Of a DNA stretch of 64,000 bases, positions 15,733 to 25,895 are shown in pieces. How positions within the stretch are numbered: the stretch's first letter is position 1; the number at the start of each line of letters is the position of its first letter. Location: contig NZ_JARSBN010000005.1 of the NCBI RefSeq assembly GCF_029624125.1, positions 1-64,000 of the forward strand. Reading direction: 5' to 3'. The translations under genes were made by a program, and so were the position numbers. This DNA is from Winogradskyella marincola. Its GTDB lineage: Bacteria; Bacteroidota; Bacteroidia; Flavobacteriales; Flavobacteriaceae. The notes under the pieces were generated by a model. That model did not search any database, was not told where the DNA came from, and saw nothing but the letters and a program-made list of their open reading frames with translations.

Positions 15733-16488
15733 ATGAAAATACTTAACGTTTTTACTGCTCTAATATTTGTGGCAACTATGATGAGTTGTAACTCAGAAAA
15801 ATCGGGAGACAACCTCAAAACAGAAACTACAAACACAACCAATACAAAAACAGACACATTAACAAAACATCTTAAACCCTTTAAGTCAGATTTACCTACA
15901 ATTGGGCTTTTAATGTACAATGGAGTTTTACAAAGTGAGGTTATTGCAACTTCAGATGTTTTTGCAAAACCAACCGAAAGTGGTGAGCAAATCTTTAATG
16001 TCATCACAATTGCAGAAACAGAACAACCCATTGTCACCGAAGAAGGTATTAAAATAGTTCCAGATTTTACTTTTAATAATTGTCCTAAGTTAACTGCGCT
16101 TTTTGTACCTAGTGCTTATGATATGTATGCTCAAGTTCACAATGATGAAATTGTAAATTTTATAAAAAACAAAAATCAAGAAGCTAAATACGTCGTTAGT
16201 AATTGTGCTGGTGCTCAACTCATTGGAAAATCTGGCATTGCAGATGGACATAAAATAGTGACGTGGATTGGTGGCGGAGAACAACTGCAAAAAGATTATC
16301 CAAACCTAAAAGTACAGAACGACAGTTTAGTAACTTTTATTGAAGATGGAAAATTTAGTTCTTCTAACGGAAATTTAGCCAGTTATATTTCTGCACTAAA
16401 TTTATTAGAAAAAATGACAAACTCTAATCATAGAGAGTTTGTAGAAAGCTATCTATACTTAGACAGACTTCAGAATTGGAAAAAATAA
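15733..16488 (+). CDS. DJ-1/PfpI-family lipoprotein
   Basis: A 251-residue lipoprotein with a signal ending in TMMSC (Cys 19), a Thr-rich linker, then a DJ-1/PfpI domain. The nucleophile elbow is VVSNCAGAQLIGKSG (Cys near residue 158), and 'LFVPSAYDM' precedes it. DJ-1/PfpI members act as glyoxalases, chaperones or amidase-like enzymes. A membrane-anchored periplasmic version is less usual. The cysteine is intact, so it may be active; its substrate cannot be inferred. Confidence 0.85.
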   Translation: MKILNVFTALIFVATMMSCNSEKSGDNLKTETTNTTNTKTDTLTKHLKPFKSDLPTIGLLMYNGVLQSEVIATSDVFAKPTESGEQIFNVITIAETEQPIVTEEGIKIVPDFTFNNCPKLTALFVPSAYDMYAQVHNDEIVNFIKNKNQEAKYVVSNCAGAQLIGKSGIADGHKIVTWIGGGEQLQKDYPNLKVQNDSLVTFIEDGKFSSSNGNLASYISALNLLEKMTNSNHREFVESYLYLDRLQNWKK

Positions 16489-16613
16489 AACACTAAAAAA
16501 AGTAAATCTATCTACCAGATAAACAACAGCTATTACAATTTATAACTCAAACACACTAAATAAAATTACTTACATTTTTCTATATTTAGACATACCAATC
16601 AATCTCTAAAAAT

Positions 16614-17651
16614 ATGTCTAAATCAAAATCTAAAAGAATTATAAGAGTTCTTTTACTTATTAGTACTGTTGTTTCGTTATACTTTGTACCATGGCCAATT
16701 GTAAAGGCTTGGATTGTTCCATTACCAAAAACAGTTCAAGCCCAAGTGGACAAAGCCAAAGATTATGGTTTTGATGGTATTATAGTCTATGTAGACAAAA
16801 AAAATAAAGCTCCACTACTCTACACATCGGGTTACAAAAACCGAGAACTAAAAAATCCTGCAGACCCAAAAGCTTTGTTTAAAATAGCCAGTTTAGATAA
16901 ACTATATATTGCTTTGGCAATTGCTAAATTAGTACACTCTAACCAATTGTCATTAGACAAAACACTGGCAGATTATTTACCAGAATTAAAAGATAAAATT
17001 GAAAATGCCAATACCATTACTTTAAGAATGTTAGTACAACATCGTAGTGGTATTCCTAATTTTACTGATACGCATAATTATTGGGCAAACCCAAAAGAAA
17101 CTGATGATGAAAAATTAGCTTTAATTATTAATAAACCTGCAAATTTTGCACCAAATGAAAGCTATCAGTATTGTAATACTAACTACCTTTTAATTGGTAG
17201 AATTATAAATCGAGTGCTTGGTTACGACACCTTCACATATATTAAAAATGAAATCTTAACACCACTTAATCTCAACAATACATACGGATCTATTGATAAT
17301 GTTGATATTAATGATGTAATGAGTGGTTATTACGTAGGTTATGATTTAGATTTAAAAACAGACAAAGTAGGCTCTATGCTTGCTACAGCAGAAGATGTGG
17401 GTAAATTTATAAGAGCTTTAAATGAAGGGACTGCATTTAAGGATAAAAAAGAGCGAGACATTTATTCCTCAATATATAGATATGAACATACAGGATTAAT
17501 ACCTGGTTACCAAACAATCGCAAAGTATCATAAAGATATAGACGCTGTTGTGGTTCAGTTTACAAATACTGTAGATTTTGAAGGCTATAATTGGAGTATG
17601 TCTGAAATAATGTATAGTAGAATTGTAAAAATTCTAAAAAAAGACCTTTAA
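16614..17651 (+). CDS. Serine hydrolase, class C beta-lactamase-like
   Basis: A 345-residue protein with an N-terminal membrane anchor (residues about 9-30). The penicillin-binding/class C fold motifs are present: SLDK (SxxK, serine nucleophile near residue 92), YCN (YxN, near 184), and HTGLIPG as the HxG variant of KTG (near 292). Family members are beta-lactamases, D-alanyl peptidases or esterases; the HxG form is common in EstB-like esterases. The stop codon lies within the left arm of the terminator stem shared with guaB. Confidence 0.88.
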   Translation: MSKSKSKRIIRVLLLISTVVSLYFVPWPIVKAWIVPLPKTVQAQVDKAKDYGFDGIIVYVDKKNKAPLLYTSGYKNRELKNPADPKALFKIASLDKLYIALAIAKLVHSNQLSLDKTLADYLPELKDKIENANTITLRMLVQHRSGIPNFTDTHNYWANPKETDDEKLALIINKPANFAPNESYQYCNTNYLLIGRIINRVLGYDTFTYIKNEILTPLNLNNTYGSIDNVDINDVMSGYYVGYDLDLKTDKVGSMLATAEDVGKFIRALNEGTAFKDKKERDIYSSIYRYEHTGLIPGYQTIAKYHKDIDAVVVQFTNTVDFEGYNWSMSEIMYSRIVKILKKDL

Positions 17652-17686
17652 AAAAGCTACATTAACTCCCTTAAAGGTCTTGTTTA
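17641..17686. terminator. Stem-loop terminator between convergent genes
   Basis: AAGACCTTTAA (17641-17651) pairs perfectly with TTAAAGGTCTT (17671-17681) around a 19-nt loop, and a U-rich tail TTGTTTAT follows. The left arm contains the stop of the serine hydrolase gene. Confidence 0.7.
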
Positions 17687-17703
17687 TATCAATTTATATC
17701 GAA

Positions 17704-19173
17704 TTATCTCGAATAATTAGGAGCTTCTTTTGTAATAGTTACATCATGCGGATGACTCTCATGAATACCACTAGATGTAATCTTTACAAAGCGACCAGTT
17801 TCTTTTAAAGTTGCAATATCTTTTGCACCACAATAACCCATTCCAGCTCTTAGTCCGCCAACAAATTGGTGAATACTTTCAAACAATTCGCCTTTGTAAG
17901 GTACACGACCTACAATGCCTTCTGGTACTAATTTTTTAATATCGTCTTCTACATCTTGGAAATAACGATCTTTACTACCTTGTTTCATGGCTTCAACAGA
18001 ACCCATTCCACGATAAGATTTAAACTTACGTCCTTCGTAGATAATTGTTTCTCCAGGACTTTCTTTAGTACCTGCTAATAACGAACCTAACATTACAGTA
18101 TCTGCACCAGCTGCAATAGCTTTAGGAATATCACCTGTATAACGAATTCCTCCATCAGCAATTACAGGAACACCAGAACCTTTAATGGCTGCTGCAACTT
18201 CTAACACTGCAGAAAATTGCGGAAAACCAACACCTGCAACCACACGCGTAGTACAAATAGAACCTGGACCAATACCAACTTTTACAGCATCTGCACCAGC
18301 TTCTACCAAATATTTAGCCGCTTCTGCAGTTGCAATATTACCAACAATAACCTCTAGTTTTGGGAATTTAGATTTTATTTCTTTTAAAACTGACACCACA
18401 CCTTTAGTATGTCCATGCGCTGTATCAATAACCACAGCGTCAACACCTGCATTAACTAAAGCTTCTGCTCTTTCTACAGCATCAGCAGTAACACCTATCG
18501 CTGCCGCAACTCTTAACCTTCCGTAAGAATCCTTATTAGCTATTGGTTTTTGAGTTACTTTAGTAATGTCTCTAAATGTAATTAAACCTGCAAGTCTATC
18601 TCCTTCAACAATCAATAATTTTTCAATCTTATTTTGTTGCAAAATAGCTTCAGCATCTTTTAAAGAAGTACCTACAGGAGCCGTAACAAGATTCTCGCCT
18701 GTCATAACTTCTATGATTGGTCTGTTATTTTGATGCTCAAAACGTAGATCACGATTGGTAACAATACCTTTTAAGTTACCATTACCATCTACAATAGGAA
18801 TACCACCAATACTATGTTCTCTCATAGCATTTTTGGCATCGGCAACGGTGGCTTCTATGGTAAGTGTTACAGGATCTATAATCATACCACTCTCAGCACG
18901 TTTTACACGACGCACTTTTGTAGCTTGTTGTTCTATGGTCATGTTTTTGTGCAACACACCAATACCACCTTCTCTAGCCATGGCAATAGCCATTCTGCTT
19001 TCTGTAACCGTATCCATTGCTGCAGAAATAACAGGAATGTTTATGGTAATGTTTCTCGTAAATTTTGTTTGAATGTTTACTTCGCGAGGAAGTACTTCAG
19101 AAAAAGCTGGGACTAAAAGGACGTCGTCATAGGTAAGACCTTCACCTAAGATTTTGTTTTCGTGTGCTGTCAT
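17704..19173 (-). CDS. guaB: IMP dehydrogenase
   Basis: A 489-residue enzyme that oxidises IMP to XMP with NAD+, the first committed step of GMP synthesis. Two CBS domains (residues about 95-205) are inserted in the TIM barrel. The catalytic loop [15 protein letters not shown] holds the active Cys, [18 protein letters not shown] binds phosphate, and the flap carries [14 protein letters not shown]. The ATG that gives [20 protein letters not shown] was preferred over an upstream in-frame TTG. A TATCTTTG -7 box lies just upstream, giving a short untranslated leader. Confidence 0.97.
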   Translation of the reverse strand: MTAHENKILGEGLTYDDVLLVPAFSEVLPREVNIQTKFTRNITINIPVISAAMDTVTESRMAIAMAREGGIGVLHKNMTIEQQATKVRRVKRAESGMIIDPVTLTIEATVADAKNAMREHSIGGIPIVDGNGNLKGIVTNRDLRFEHQNNRPIIEVMTGENLVTAPVGTSLKDAEAILQQNKIEKLLIVEGDRLAGLITFRDITKVTQKPIANKDSYGRLRVAAAIGVTADAVERAEALVNAGVDAVVIDTAHGHTKGVVSVLKEIKSKFPKLEVIVGNIATAEAAKYLVEAGADAVKVGIGPGSICTTRVVAGVGFPQFSAVLEVAAAIKGSGVPVIADGGIRYTGDIPKAIAAGADTVMLGSLLAGTKESPGETIIYEGRKFKSYRGMGSVEAMKQGSKDRYFQDVEDDIKKLVPEGIVGRVPYKGELFESIHQFVGGLRAGMGYCGAKDIATLKETGRFVKITSSGIHESHPHDVTITKEAPNYSR

Positions 19174-19197
19174 TATGCAATTAAAATTAATTGCACA

Positions 19198-19230
19198 CAA
19201 AGATACATTTTTTCGTAGAGCTTATACCAA
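19198..19230 (-). promoter_or_regulatory. Bacteroidota-type promoter of guaB
   Basis: Read on the minus strand, TTG (19230-19228) and TATCTTTG (19205-19198) are 22 bp apart, matching the TTG-N17-23-TAnnTTTG consensus of flavobacterial promoters. The start codon is about 25 nt downstream. Confidence 0.7.
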
Positions 19231-19394
19231 TTTTAGGTTAAAAAATGATCCTTTAATTTATCTTAACTCACAAACACTATAATTTTCTAAACAACACTTC
19301 TGTAATATTTATTCTTTTATAAAGTTTGAAAAAAAATAATTCAACATTATTTTTGCACGCTGAAAGCAAACCTATTTTTAACAAGTCTAAATTA

Positions 19395-21626
19395 ATGAGA
19401 CGTAAATTATCCCTTACAGTATTAGGTTTAGTAAGTACATATATTGTATCTGCACAAAAACAACCTAACGAAAAACCCTTAGATTCTATACAGAAACTAG
19501 ACGAAGTAATTATTAACTCTAACCAAATTTTTGGCAGCAAATATGTAGCAAGTAACCGTACAGGTTCTGCTTATTATTTATCTCCTCAAGAGTTAAAGAA
19601 ATTTGGCTTTACAGACATTAACCGTGCATTAAGATCGGTTCCTGGTGTTACCTTTTATGAAGAAGACGGTTTTGGATTAAGACCAAATATAAGTTTAAGA
19701 GGTACATCTCCAGAACGTAGTGCAAAGATTACTCTAATGGAAGATGGTGTACTTATAGCACCTGCTCCTTACAGTGCTCCTGCTGCTTATTATTTTCCTT
19801 CTGTAGGTCGTATGCAGGCTGTAGAAATTTTAAAAGGAAGTAGCCAGGTACAATTTGGTCCTTTTACTACAGGTGGTGCTATTAATATGATTTCTGCACA
19901 AATACCTAATACATTTAGTGGTGAGGTTAGAGCAGGTTATGGTTCTTTTGATACTCAACAAGTTTTGGCGCGTATCGGTGATTCAAAAGAAAATATTGGC
20001 TACATGGTAGAATTCCTTAACTACGGTTCTGATGGTTTTAAGGACTTACCTAACGGTAACAACACAGGATTTGACATTAACGAATTAACAGCCAAATTTA
20101 AAGTAAAAACTGATGCTGACGCTAAACTTCAGCAGTCATTAGAAGCCAAATTTCATTATTACGATGAGCGTTCTTACGAAACCTATTTAGGACTAACAGA
20201 AAACGACTTTAATGCAAATCCTTACAGTAGATATGCAGCTTCACAAGATGACCGTATGATTGCTGAGCAAATTCAATTAATGCTTACGCATACCTTAGAA
20301 TTTTCAAAAAATATGCGTTTAACATCCAACGGTTATTATAACAGGTTTTCTCGTAACTGGTATAAATTAGATGATGTTATCTTTAACGGCGACAAACAAG
20401 GTATTTCTACCGTAATTGCAGACCCAACTACCTATGCCGACCATATGAATATTATTCGTGGTGATGTAGATTCATCTGCCGATGCTTTATTGGTAAAAGC
20501 GAATAACCGTGTTTACTATTCTAAAGGTATACAAACAAAATTTGACTACCATTGGTTTGGTGACAACACCTTTCATGATTTAGAAGTTGGTTTACGTTAC
20601 CATTACGATGAAGAAGACCGTTTTCAGTGGGAAGATGGTTATAGTATTATTAACCAAAATATGTCTAAAACATCGGATGGTGTGCATGGTGCTCAAGGTA
20701 ACAGAATTAGTAGCGCAAAAGCCTTTGCAGCTTATGCGATGTATAAACTAAAATATGATAAACTTACTGTAACACCTGGCGTTAGATATGAAAATATCAT
20801 TTTACAACGCGATAACTATGGCAGCAATGACCCAAGTAGAACAGGCAGTGACCTTTCGTTTAGAGAAAACAAAGTAGATGTTTTTATTCCTGGTATTGGT
20901 GTTAACTACGCATTTACAAATGCTGTTTCTGTATTTGGTGGTGTACACAAAGGATTTTCACCTCCAGGAAGTTCTGATGGAGAAGAAGCTGAAGAAAGTA
21001 TTAATTATGAATTAGGATCGCGTTTTGTTTTTGGTCAATTACGTGGTGAGGTTGTTGGTTTCTATAATGACTACAGTAACTTATTAGGTAGCGATTTAGC
21101 TGCAACTGGCGGAACAGGTTCTCTAGATCAATTTAATGCAGGTGAAGTTGCTGTGAGCGGTGTAGAAGTTTTATTAAACTACGAGTTATTGCCTAACAAC
21201 AAATCGTTTAAGCTACCTATAACGTTTGCTTACACATATACAAATACCGAGTTTTTAAATAGCTTTGGTAGTAATGATGATTTATGGGGAGAAGTTACTG
21301 AAGGTGACGAATTACCATACATTCCAACACATCAATTTAATGTTGGTTTATCGTTAGAGCACACTAAATATGAGCTTAACATCAACGGAAGATTTAATGG
21401 TGAATTTAGAACTATGGCTGGTACAGGATCTATTCCAGATATTGAGCGTGTAGACTCAAACTTTATCATAGATATGTCTGCAAAATATCATTTTACAAAG
21501 AATCTTAGTCTTACAGGAAACATTATAAACCTACTAGACGAAACATACGCTGTTTCAAGAGTTCCTGCTGGTTTACGTCCAGGCCATCCATTTGGTGGTA
21601 ACCTAGGATTTGAATTTAGATTTTAA
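19395..21626 (+). CDS. TonB-dependent receptor, FecA-like
   Basis: A 743-residue outer-membrane receptor with a signal peptide (LSLTVLGLVSTYIVSAQ). The plug domain lies at residues about 35-160 (RSVPGV, SLRGTSPERS, KGSSQVQFGPFTTGGAINM), followed by a 22-strand barrel ending in the aromatic signature LGFEFRF. It imports an iron chelate or related ligand using TonB energy. I took the internal ATG before MRRKLS; an upstream TTG is in frame but not needed. It converges with the PepSY-flavoreductase operon, so a ferric-chelate substrate is likely (inference). Confidence 0.93.
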   Translation: MRRKLSLTVLGLVSTYIVSAQKQPNEKPLDSIQKLDEVIINSNQIFGSKYVASNRTGSAYYLSPQELKKFGFTDINRALRSVPGVTFYEEDGFGLRPNISLRGTSPERSAKITLMEDGVLIAPAPYSAPAAYYFPSVGRMQAVEILKGSSQVQFGPFTTGGAINMISAQIPNTFSGEVRAGYGSFDTQQVLARIGDSKENIGYMVEFLNYGSDGFKDLPNGNNTGFDINELTAKFKVKTDADAKLQQSLEAKFHYYDERSYETYLGLTENDFNANPYSRYAASQDDRMIAEQIQLMLTHTLEFSKNMRLTSNGYYNRFSRNWYKLDDVIFNGDKQGISTVIADPTTYADHMNIIRGDVDSSADALLVKANNRVYYSKGIQTKFDYHWFGDNTFHDLEVGLRYHYDEEDRFQWEDGYSIINQNMSKTSDGVHGAQGNRISSAKAFAAYAMYKLKYDKLTVTPGVRYENIILQRDNYGSNDPSRTGSDLSFRENKVDVFIPGIGVNYAFTNAVSVFGGVHKGFSPPGSSDGEEAEESINYELGSRFVFGQLRGEVVGFYNDYSNLLGSDLAATGGTGSLDQFNAGEVAVSGVEVLLNYELLPNNKSFKLPITFAYTYTNTEFLNSFGSNDDLWGEVTEGDELPYIPTHQFNVGLSLEHTKYELNINGRFNGEFRTMAGTGSIPDIERVDSNFIIDMSAKYHFTKNLSLTGNIINLLDETYAVSRVPAGLRPGHPFGGNLGFEFRF

Positions 21627-21654
21627 ATATTCAGTTTTAAAATTAGTTAATTGA

Positions 21655-21692
21655 TAAAAGCGTTATTCATTTTTGGATAGCGCTTTTTTTTT
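21655..21692 (+). terminator. Rho-independent terminator
   Basis: AAAAGCG (plus an imperfect extension) pairs with CGCTTTT across a short loop, followed by nine T. It ends the TonB-receptor transcript. Confidence 0.75.
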
Positions 21693-21702
21693 AGATAGAA
21701 TC

Positions 21703-23901
21703 TTAGTAACAATCCATTAAAATTTGCTCGTTGTTTTCAAACGTGCTCAATGGTTCGTTTAAGATTGTTGTGGTTATGGTATTCAAAACTTCTAAGACAC
21801 GATTTTGCATAGCTATAGAACCACAAATCATTATGACTCCATCGTTTTTAAGCGCATTAGAAATAAGGGTTTCATTTGCTTTAATACTATCTTGAACGTA
21901 TACCTTAGTTTCCTGTTCTTGCGAATAGGCAACATTGAAGTTATCTAAATAGCTTTTTTGAGTTGCGTTTTCTATGTGAGAAGCATACAATTGAAGCGAT
22001 GCTTTGGTTCGTCCTCCCCAAAACAGATGTGTTTTTATGTCTTTATTGGTTTCGTTGAGCATTCCGAGGAAAGGCGCAATTCCGGTACCATTGGCAATCA
22101 TTACCACTTCTTTGGCATAGCTCGGAAAATGAAAATCTAAATTCCTGTTGACTTTCCCTTTAATTGTAGTGCCAACTGTTAACTGACTTAGTAACGTTGA
22201 ACATTTACCAAACTCGTGCTTTTTTATACTCAATAAAATGCTATCATCAACTTTAGCTACTGAATATTGACGTTCAATGTTATCGTCTTCAGGATAGAAT
22301 GACACAATATCTCCTGACTGAAATTTCAATTTTTTTTCTGCTTTTAATTCAATTAAAAAGGTATCATCTACGTTAAGACCAGAATTAGATGCTACCTTAA
22401 AACTTTTCAGTTTTTTACGGTTAACTAATGGTTTGGTTAATACCACTTTTAAATCTTGGTTTGTAGCTTCATTCCACTGAATTATCCAATTTTTAAAAGC
22501 TTCAAAAGATTGATTATTTATTTTGAAAACAGGTAAATTCTGTTCAAAATTTGGATGATTATACAACCATTCATCAACCTCAATCGCATATTTGCAATAG
22601 TCTGGATACATCAACGACCCAAAACCAACTACAGAATATTTTATACTATTGGCTTGCTGAATTGTAGGCAACAATTTTTCAAAACTCTTGGCTGTGCGAG
22701 GTGCTTCGCCTTCACCATAAGTTGACGTAAAAATGATGATGTGTTTTGCCTCTTTGTAACTATGATATTGATTTAATGTAGAAAAATAAACCGTGTTACC
22801 AGCGTCTAACAAAGCATTATAAAATTGATGCGCAAACTTGTTGGTATGCCCTGTTTCTGAACCAATAAGAATGATGTATTCTGCAGTATCTTTTGTGAAT
22901 TTATTTTTCACTTTAGACCCTTTAGCCAAACGCTTAAAACTCATTGCAAAACCTGAATACATAAAGAACAGAATCGCAAAACAAGCCAGTAACAATACTA
23001 CTGCCCAAACGATGGAGCCTTGTCCTGTATGCAAAATTAAACTCCAATAAGATAGCTGACTTACCAGAGGTTTTTTGGCTTCACTCAGAACATTACCTGT
23101 GTATTGATTAATATAAAACTCGCCAGATGTTGTTTGCAGAATAAAGTAATCTTCTTCGTCTTCAGAAAATGGAAAATCGAGTGTTACAAGCTCATCTAAA
23201 TGTGTGTCATTAAATATTTTGAATTTAGATAATTCTAGCTTTTCCTTAGATTGTTTCTCAACGGTTTCAATATGTTCCATCTTACTGGCAGGCAACATAT
23301 CAAACTTTTCTAAGGATAAATAAACACCTGTGAGTGTAATGATAACTATAGGAACTAAGAACCAACGTCCTAAAACCACGTGGTAATATTGCTCGAAATT
23401 TTCTTTTACAACTTTACTAAAAAACTTCCTTAAACCACCTTGTCTTTTTACAATCAGCTGAATTCCTGTAATAGCAATGAGAAACAATAAAAACGAAAAT
23501 AAACCGACTAAAAATCGACCTGTGGATTTTAAAAATAAAGAACGATGTAGGTTTGTTGCAAACTCAAAGATTGGTGCTTTTTTCTCTAATTCTCCAAGTT
23601 TTTTTCCTGTATTTGGGTCTAAGTAAAAGGTTTCGCTATCACCTTCAAACGTAAAAACAGAAGCTTTTACAAAGTTATTATTATCTACTTCTACACTAAC
23701 AATTTCATCATATTCATCCTGCAAAACCGAAATAACCGTAGACAACTTAATGTCGTCTGCATTGGTTATAGCATAAGGCTTTAGCTGATTTGAAATGGGT
23801 TCAAATGCTAAAATAATACCTGTAACGGTTGCCAATAGTATAAAAATGAAAGAAGATATAGCCAGCGCAAAGTGACTATATCTCCATATTGAAATTGTCA
23901 T
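21703..23901 (-). CDS. PepSY-TM / flavodoxin / FAD-NAD(P)H reductase fusion
   Basis: A 732-residue inner-membrane flavoprotein. The N-terminal half (residues about 1-340) has four hydrophobic helices in a PepSY-TM arrangement. A flavodoxin-like FMN domain follows (ILIGSETGHTNKFAHQF, then FTSTYGEGEAPRTAKSF). The ferredoxin-reductase module is last, with RQYS for FAD and IANGTGIAPF for NAD(P)H. It is laid out like sulfite-reductase flavoprotein subunits fused to PepSY. It most likely passes electrons across the membrane to reduce imported ferric chelates (inference from domains and neighbours). First in an operon read leftwards with DUF2271, ankyrin and DUF6607 genes upstream. Confidence 0.9.
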   Translation of the reverse strand: MTISIWRYSHFALAISSFIFILLATVTGIILAFEPISNQLKPYAITNADDIKLSTVISVLQDEYDEIVSVEVDNNNFVKASVFTFEGDSETFYLDPNTGKKLGELEKKAPIFEFATNLHRSLFLKSTGRFLVGLFSFLLFLIAITGIQLIVKRQGGLRKFFSKVVKENFEQYYHVVLGRWFLVPIVIITLTGVYLSLEKFDMLPASKMEHIETVEKQSKEKLELSKFKIFNDTHLDELVTLDFPFSEDEEDYFILQTTSGEFYINQYTGNVLSEAKKPLVSQLSYWSLILHTGQGSIVWAVVLLLACFAILFFMYSGFAMSFKRLAKGSKVKNKFTKDTAEYIILIGSETGHTNKFAHQFYNALLDAGNTVYFSTLNQYHSYKEAKHIIIFTSTYGEGEAPRTAKSFEKLLPTIQQANSIKYSVVGFGSLMYPDYCKYAIEVDEWLYNHPNFEQNLPVFKINNQSFEAFKNWIIQWNEATNQDLKVVLTKPLVNRKKLKSFKVASNSGLNVDDTFLIELKAEKKLKFQSGDIVSFYPEDDNIERQYSVAKVDDSILLSIKKHEFGKCSTLLSQLTVGTTIKGKVNRNLDFHFPSYAKEVVMIANGTGIAPFLGMLNETNKDIKTHLFWGGRTKASLQLYASHIENATQKSYLDNFNVAYSQEQETKVYVQDSIKANETLISNALKNDGVIMICGSIAMQNRVLEVLNTITTTILNEPLSTFENNEQILMDCY

Positions 23902-23916
23902 ATATCTACTGGTAGA

Positions 23917-24402
23917 TTATTGAGGCATTAGTCTTACATAACGAATAAAACCTTTGCCGTCATATTTACCTTTTACGTTGGCAGAAGTCAGCTCTACCTC
24001 AACGTCAGAGGTGTAATATTCCTGGTCTTCTACTGCAGTTTCAAATCGTAATTTGTAACCGTTGTCTAGTTTATCGTCAGCGATTTCTATAACACTAATA
24101 GAGCGTTCACCTCCACTAATAGTTGCTCCTGTTATGGCATCGATATCGTTACGCTTTTTTCCGTAAAAATCCCACCATTCTTCAACAGTGTTGTACCATT
24201 CGTCATCCTCGCCTTTAACGTGCAAAGTTTCCTCATATTCACCTTCAGGATTAATTAATGAGATAACAATGTATGCACCTTCTCCTGTGTAATTGGTCAT
24301 CTGAATCATACACTTATATTTTGTAGATTCTACCATTGAGGTAAAGGACATTAATCCAATAATGGTGATAAATAGGACTGCTAATATTTTAAAATTCTTC
24401 AT
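23917..24402 (-). CDS. DUF2271 periplasmic protein
   Basis: A 161-residue exported protein with a signal peptide ending near MSFTSMV. The body matches DUF2271 features: KYKCMIQMTNYTGEGAYIV, then 'DAITGATISGG' (about residues 105-115). DUF2271 genes are often beside PepSY-TM reductases, exactly as here (15-nt gap). The 'GATxSGG' segment recalls flavin-linked serine/threonine motifs, but covalent flavin is not proven. A periplasmic partner of the reductase is inferred. Confidence 0.8.
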   Translation of the reverse strand: MKNFKILAVLFITIIGLMSFTSMVESTKYKCMIQMTNYTGEGAYIVISLINPEGEYEETLHVKGEDDEWYNTVEEWWDFYGKKRNDIDAITGATISGGERSISVIEIADDKLDNGYKLRFETAVEDQEYYTSDVEVELTSANVKGKYDGKGFIRYVRLMPQ

Positions 24403-24409
24403 TATGTTT

Positions 24410-25888
24410 TTACTTTAAAAAGTCTATTGAAACGTTGTTCTTTTTTAGTAATTCGTTTTCTGAAGCTAAATCATAAACTGATTCATCAAAGTCTGTTGTA
24501 GCTTTAACATCTGCGCCTTGCTCTATTAAGAATTTTAGAATGTCTGCGTCTTTAGCTTTCATAGCTGCAATATGTAAAGCGGTATTTCCTTCGCTGTTTT
24601 TAGCATTAACATCTAATTTATGCTTAGCTGCTACCTCTAATAGTCTTAAACTTTGCTTTTCTGTAGCAAGATGGTATAATGTGTTACCGTTATCTTGTGC
24701 TGCTGTTACGTCTACTCCATTTCCTTTTAAAACGTCTAACTTCATAAAAAACTGCTCTTCGTTTCTAGGTGAATACCCTTCAAATAAGTAATAAGCCAGG
24801 TTATTTCCTTCCTTATCTTTAAACTTAAAGTTTGCTTTGTTATTAGCTAAAAAATCAACTACATCCACATCATTGTACTTAATGGCCAATGCTAAAGCTG
24901 TTGCTCCTTTGCTATTACTTTGATTTACGTCTTTAACTTTTTTAAATAACGTCTCTACAATTGTAAGATTATTTCTTGAAGCAGCATTTATAAATGGTGT
25001 ATTTCCTTCTGCTTCTTTAGCATTAACATCTAATCCTTTTTCAAGTAAATACGTAACAACTTTTATGTCTTTACTTCTTGCCGCTACAATATGTAAAGGC
25101 GTTACACCTTCTTTATTTGCAACATTTGGGTTTAATCCTACGTTTACCAAATACTCGTAGGCCTCAACGGTATTTGCTTTTCCTCTTGTGCCATAGGCTG
25201 TAAAGATAAAAGCTTGGTCTGTACCTTTTACTCCCATTTCTATAAGCTTGTCCATTAGCTTAGTGTTGCCTGTACGTGCTACGTAATTAAAAATTCCGTT
25301 ACCATTAGCATCTGTGCTTTTTACACTTAATCCCTTAGATTCAAAATATTTTACAACTTCTAAATCTGTATCGTAAGGTGCTGCCAATAAAAGTGCATTG
25401 GCACCATCTGGATTTGTTTTTGATACCTGAACTTTATCTGCAGCAATAATTAAATCATACACCTTGGTGTTTTGTTGACCTGTACTTGCCGCAAACGTAA
25501 TTATGGTATTACCCTTATCATCAGTTAAATCTGTCTTTGCTCCTTGATCTAACAGGTAGGTAATTATCTCTGTATTGCCTTTGTATGCTGCCCAGAAAAT
25601 ATAAGTTCTACCATCGTGCGTTAGCTTGTTAATTTCATTTCCTTTTAGAGTCATTAAGTACACAATGCTCTTTGTAGGTGCATTTTGAAGTATAGCATAC
25701 ACTACTCCATCAAAATTATTACTATTGGCTTCAGACGGATTATTGCCTTGTTTTATCTTAGCCTTGATTGTTTCCACAGTGGGTTTTGTATCCCAAAAAT
25801 CGCGTTTTAAAAACACGTTGTCTTGTGCAAACAATAGCGACCCGAACATTAATGTACAGGTCACTATCAGTTGTTTTACTATCTTCAT
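24410..25888 (-). CDS. Secreted ankyrin-repeat protein
   Basis: A 492-residue protein with a signal peptide (MKIVKQLIVTCTLMFGSLLFAQ) and about twelve ankyrin repeats filling the rest (e.g. GNTPFINAASRNNLTIVETL, GNTALHIAAMKAKDADILKF). The ATG at MKIVKQ is preferred over an upstream in-frame start that lacks a good signal. Ankyrin proteins are usually cytoplasmic, so a periplasmic one in an iron/haem operon is notable. It probably scaffolds the uptake or reductase proteins (inference). It overlaps neither neighbour, with gaps of 7 nt on each side. Confidence 0.9.
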   Translation of the reverse strand: MKIVKQLIVTCTLMFGSLLFAQDNVFLKRDFWDTKPTVETIKAKIKQGNNPSEANSNNFDGVVYAILQNAPTKSIVYLMTLKGNEINKLTHDGRTYIFWAAYKGNTEIITYLLDQGAKTDLTDDKGNTIITFAASTGQQNTKVYDLIIAADKVQVSKTNPDGANALLLAAPYDTDLEVVKYFESKGLSVKSTDANGNGIFNYVARTGNTKLMDKLIEMGVKGTDQAFIFTAYGTRGKANTVEAYEYLVNVGLNPNVANKEGVTPLHIVAARSKDIKVVTYLLEKGLDVNAKEAEGNTPFINAASRNNLTIVETLFKKVKDVNQSNSKGATALALAIKYNDVDVVDFLANNKANFKFKDKEGNNLAYYLFEGYSPRNEEQFFMKLDVLKGNGVDVTAAQDNGNTLYHLATEKQSLRLLEVAAKHKLDVNAKNSEGNTALHIAAMKAKDADILKFLIEQGADVKATTDFDESVYDLASENELLKKNNVSIDFLK

Positions 25889-25895
25889 GTTTTGT

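Noticed and set aside
18185-19116. Long open frames on the + strand opposite guaB
   Set aside because: They are antisense shadows of a clear IMP dehydrogenase gene and have no recognisable domain.
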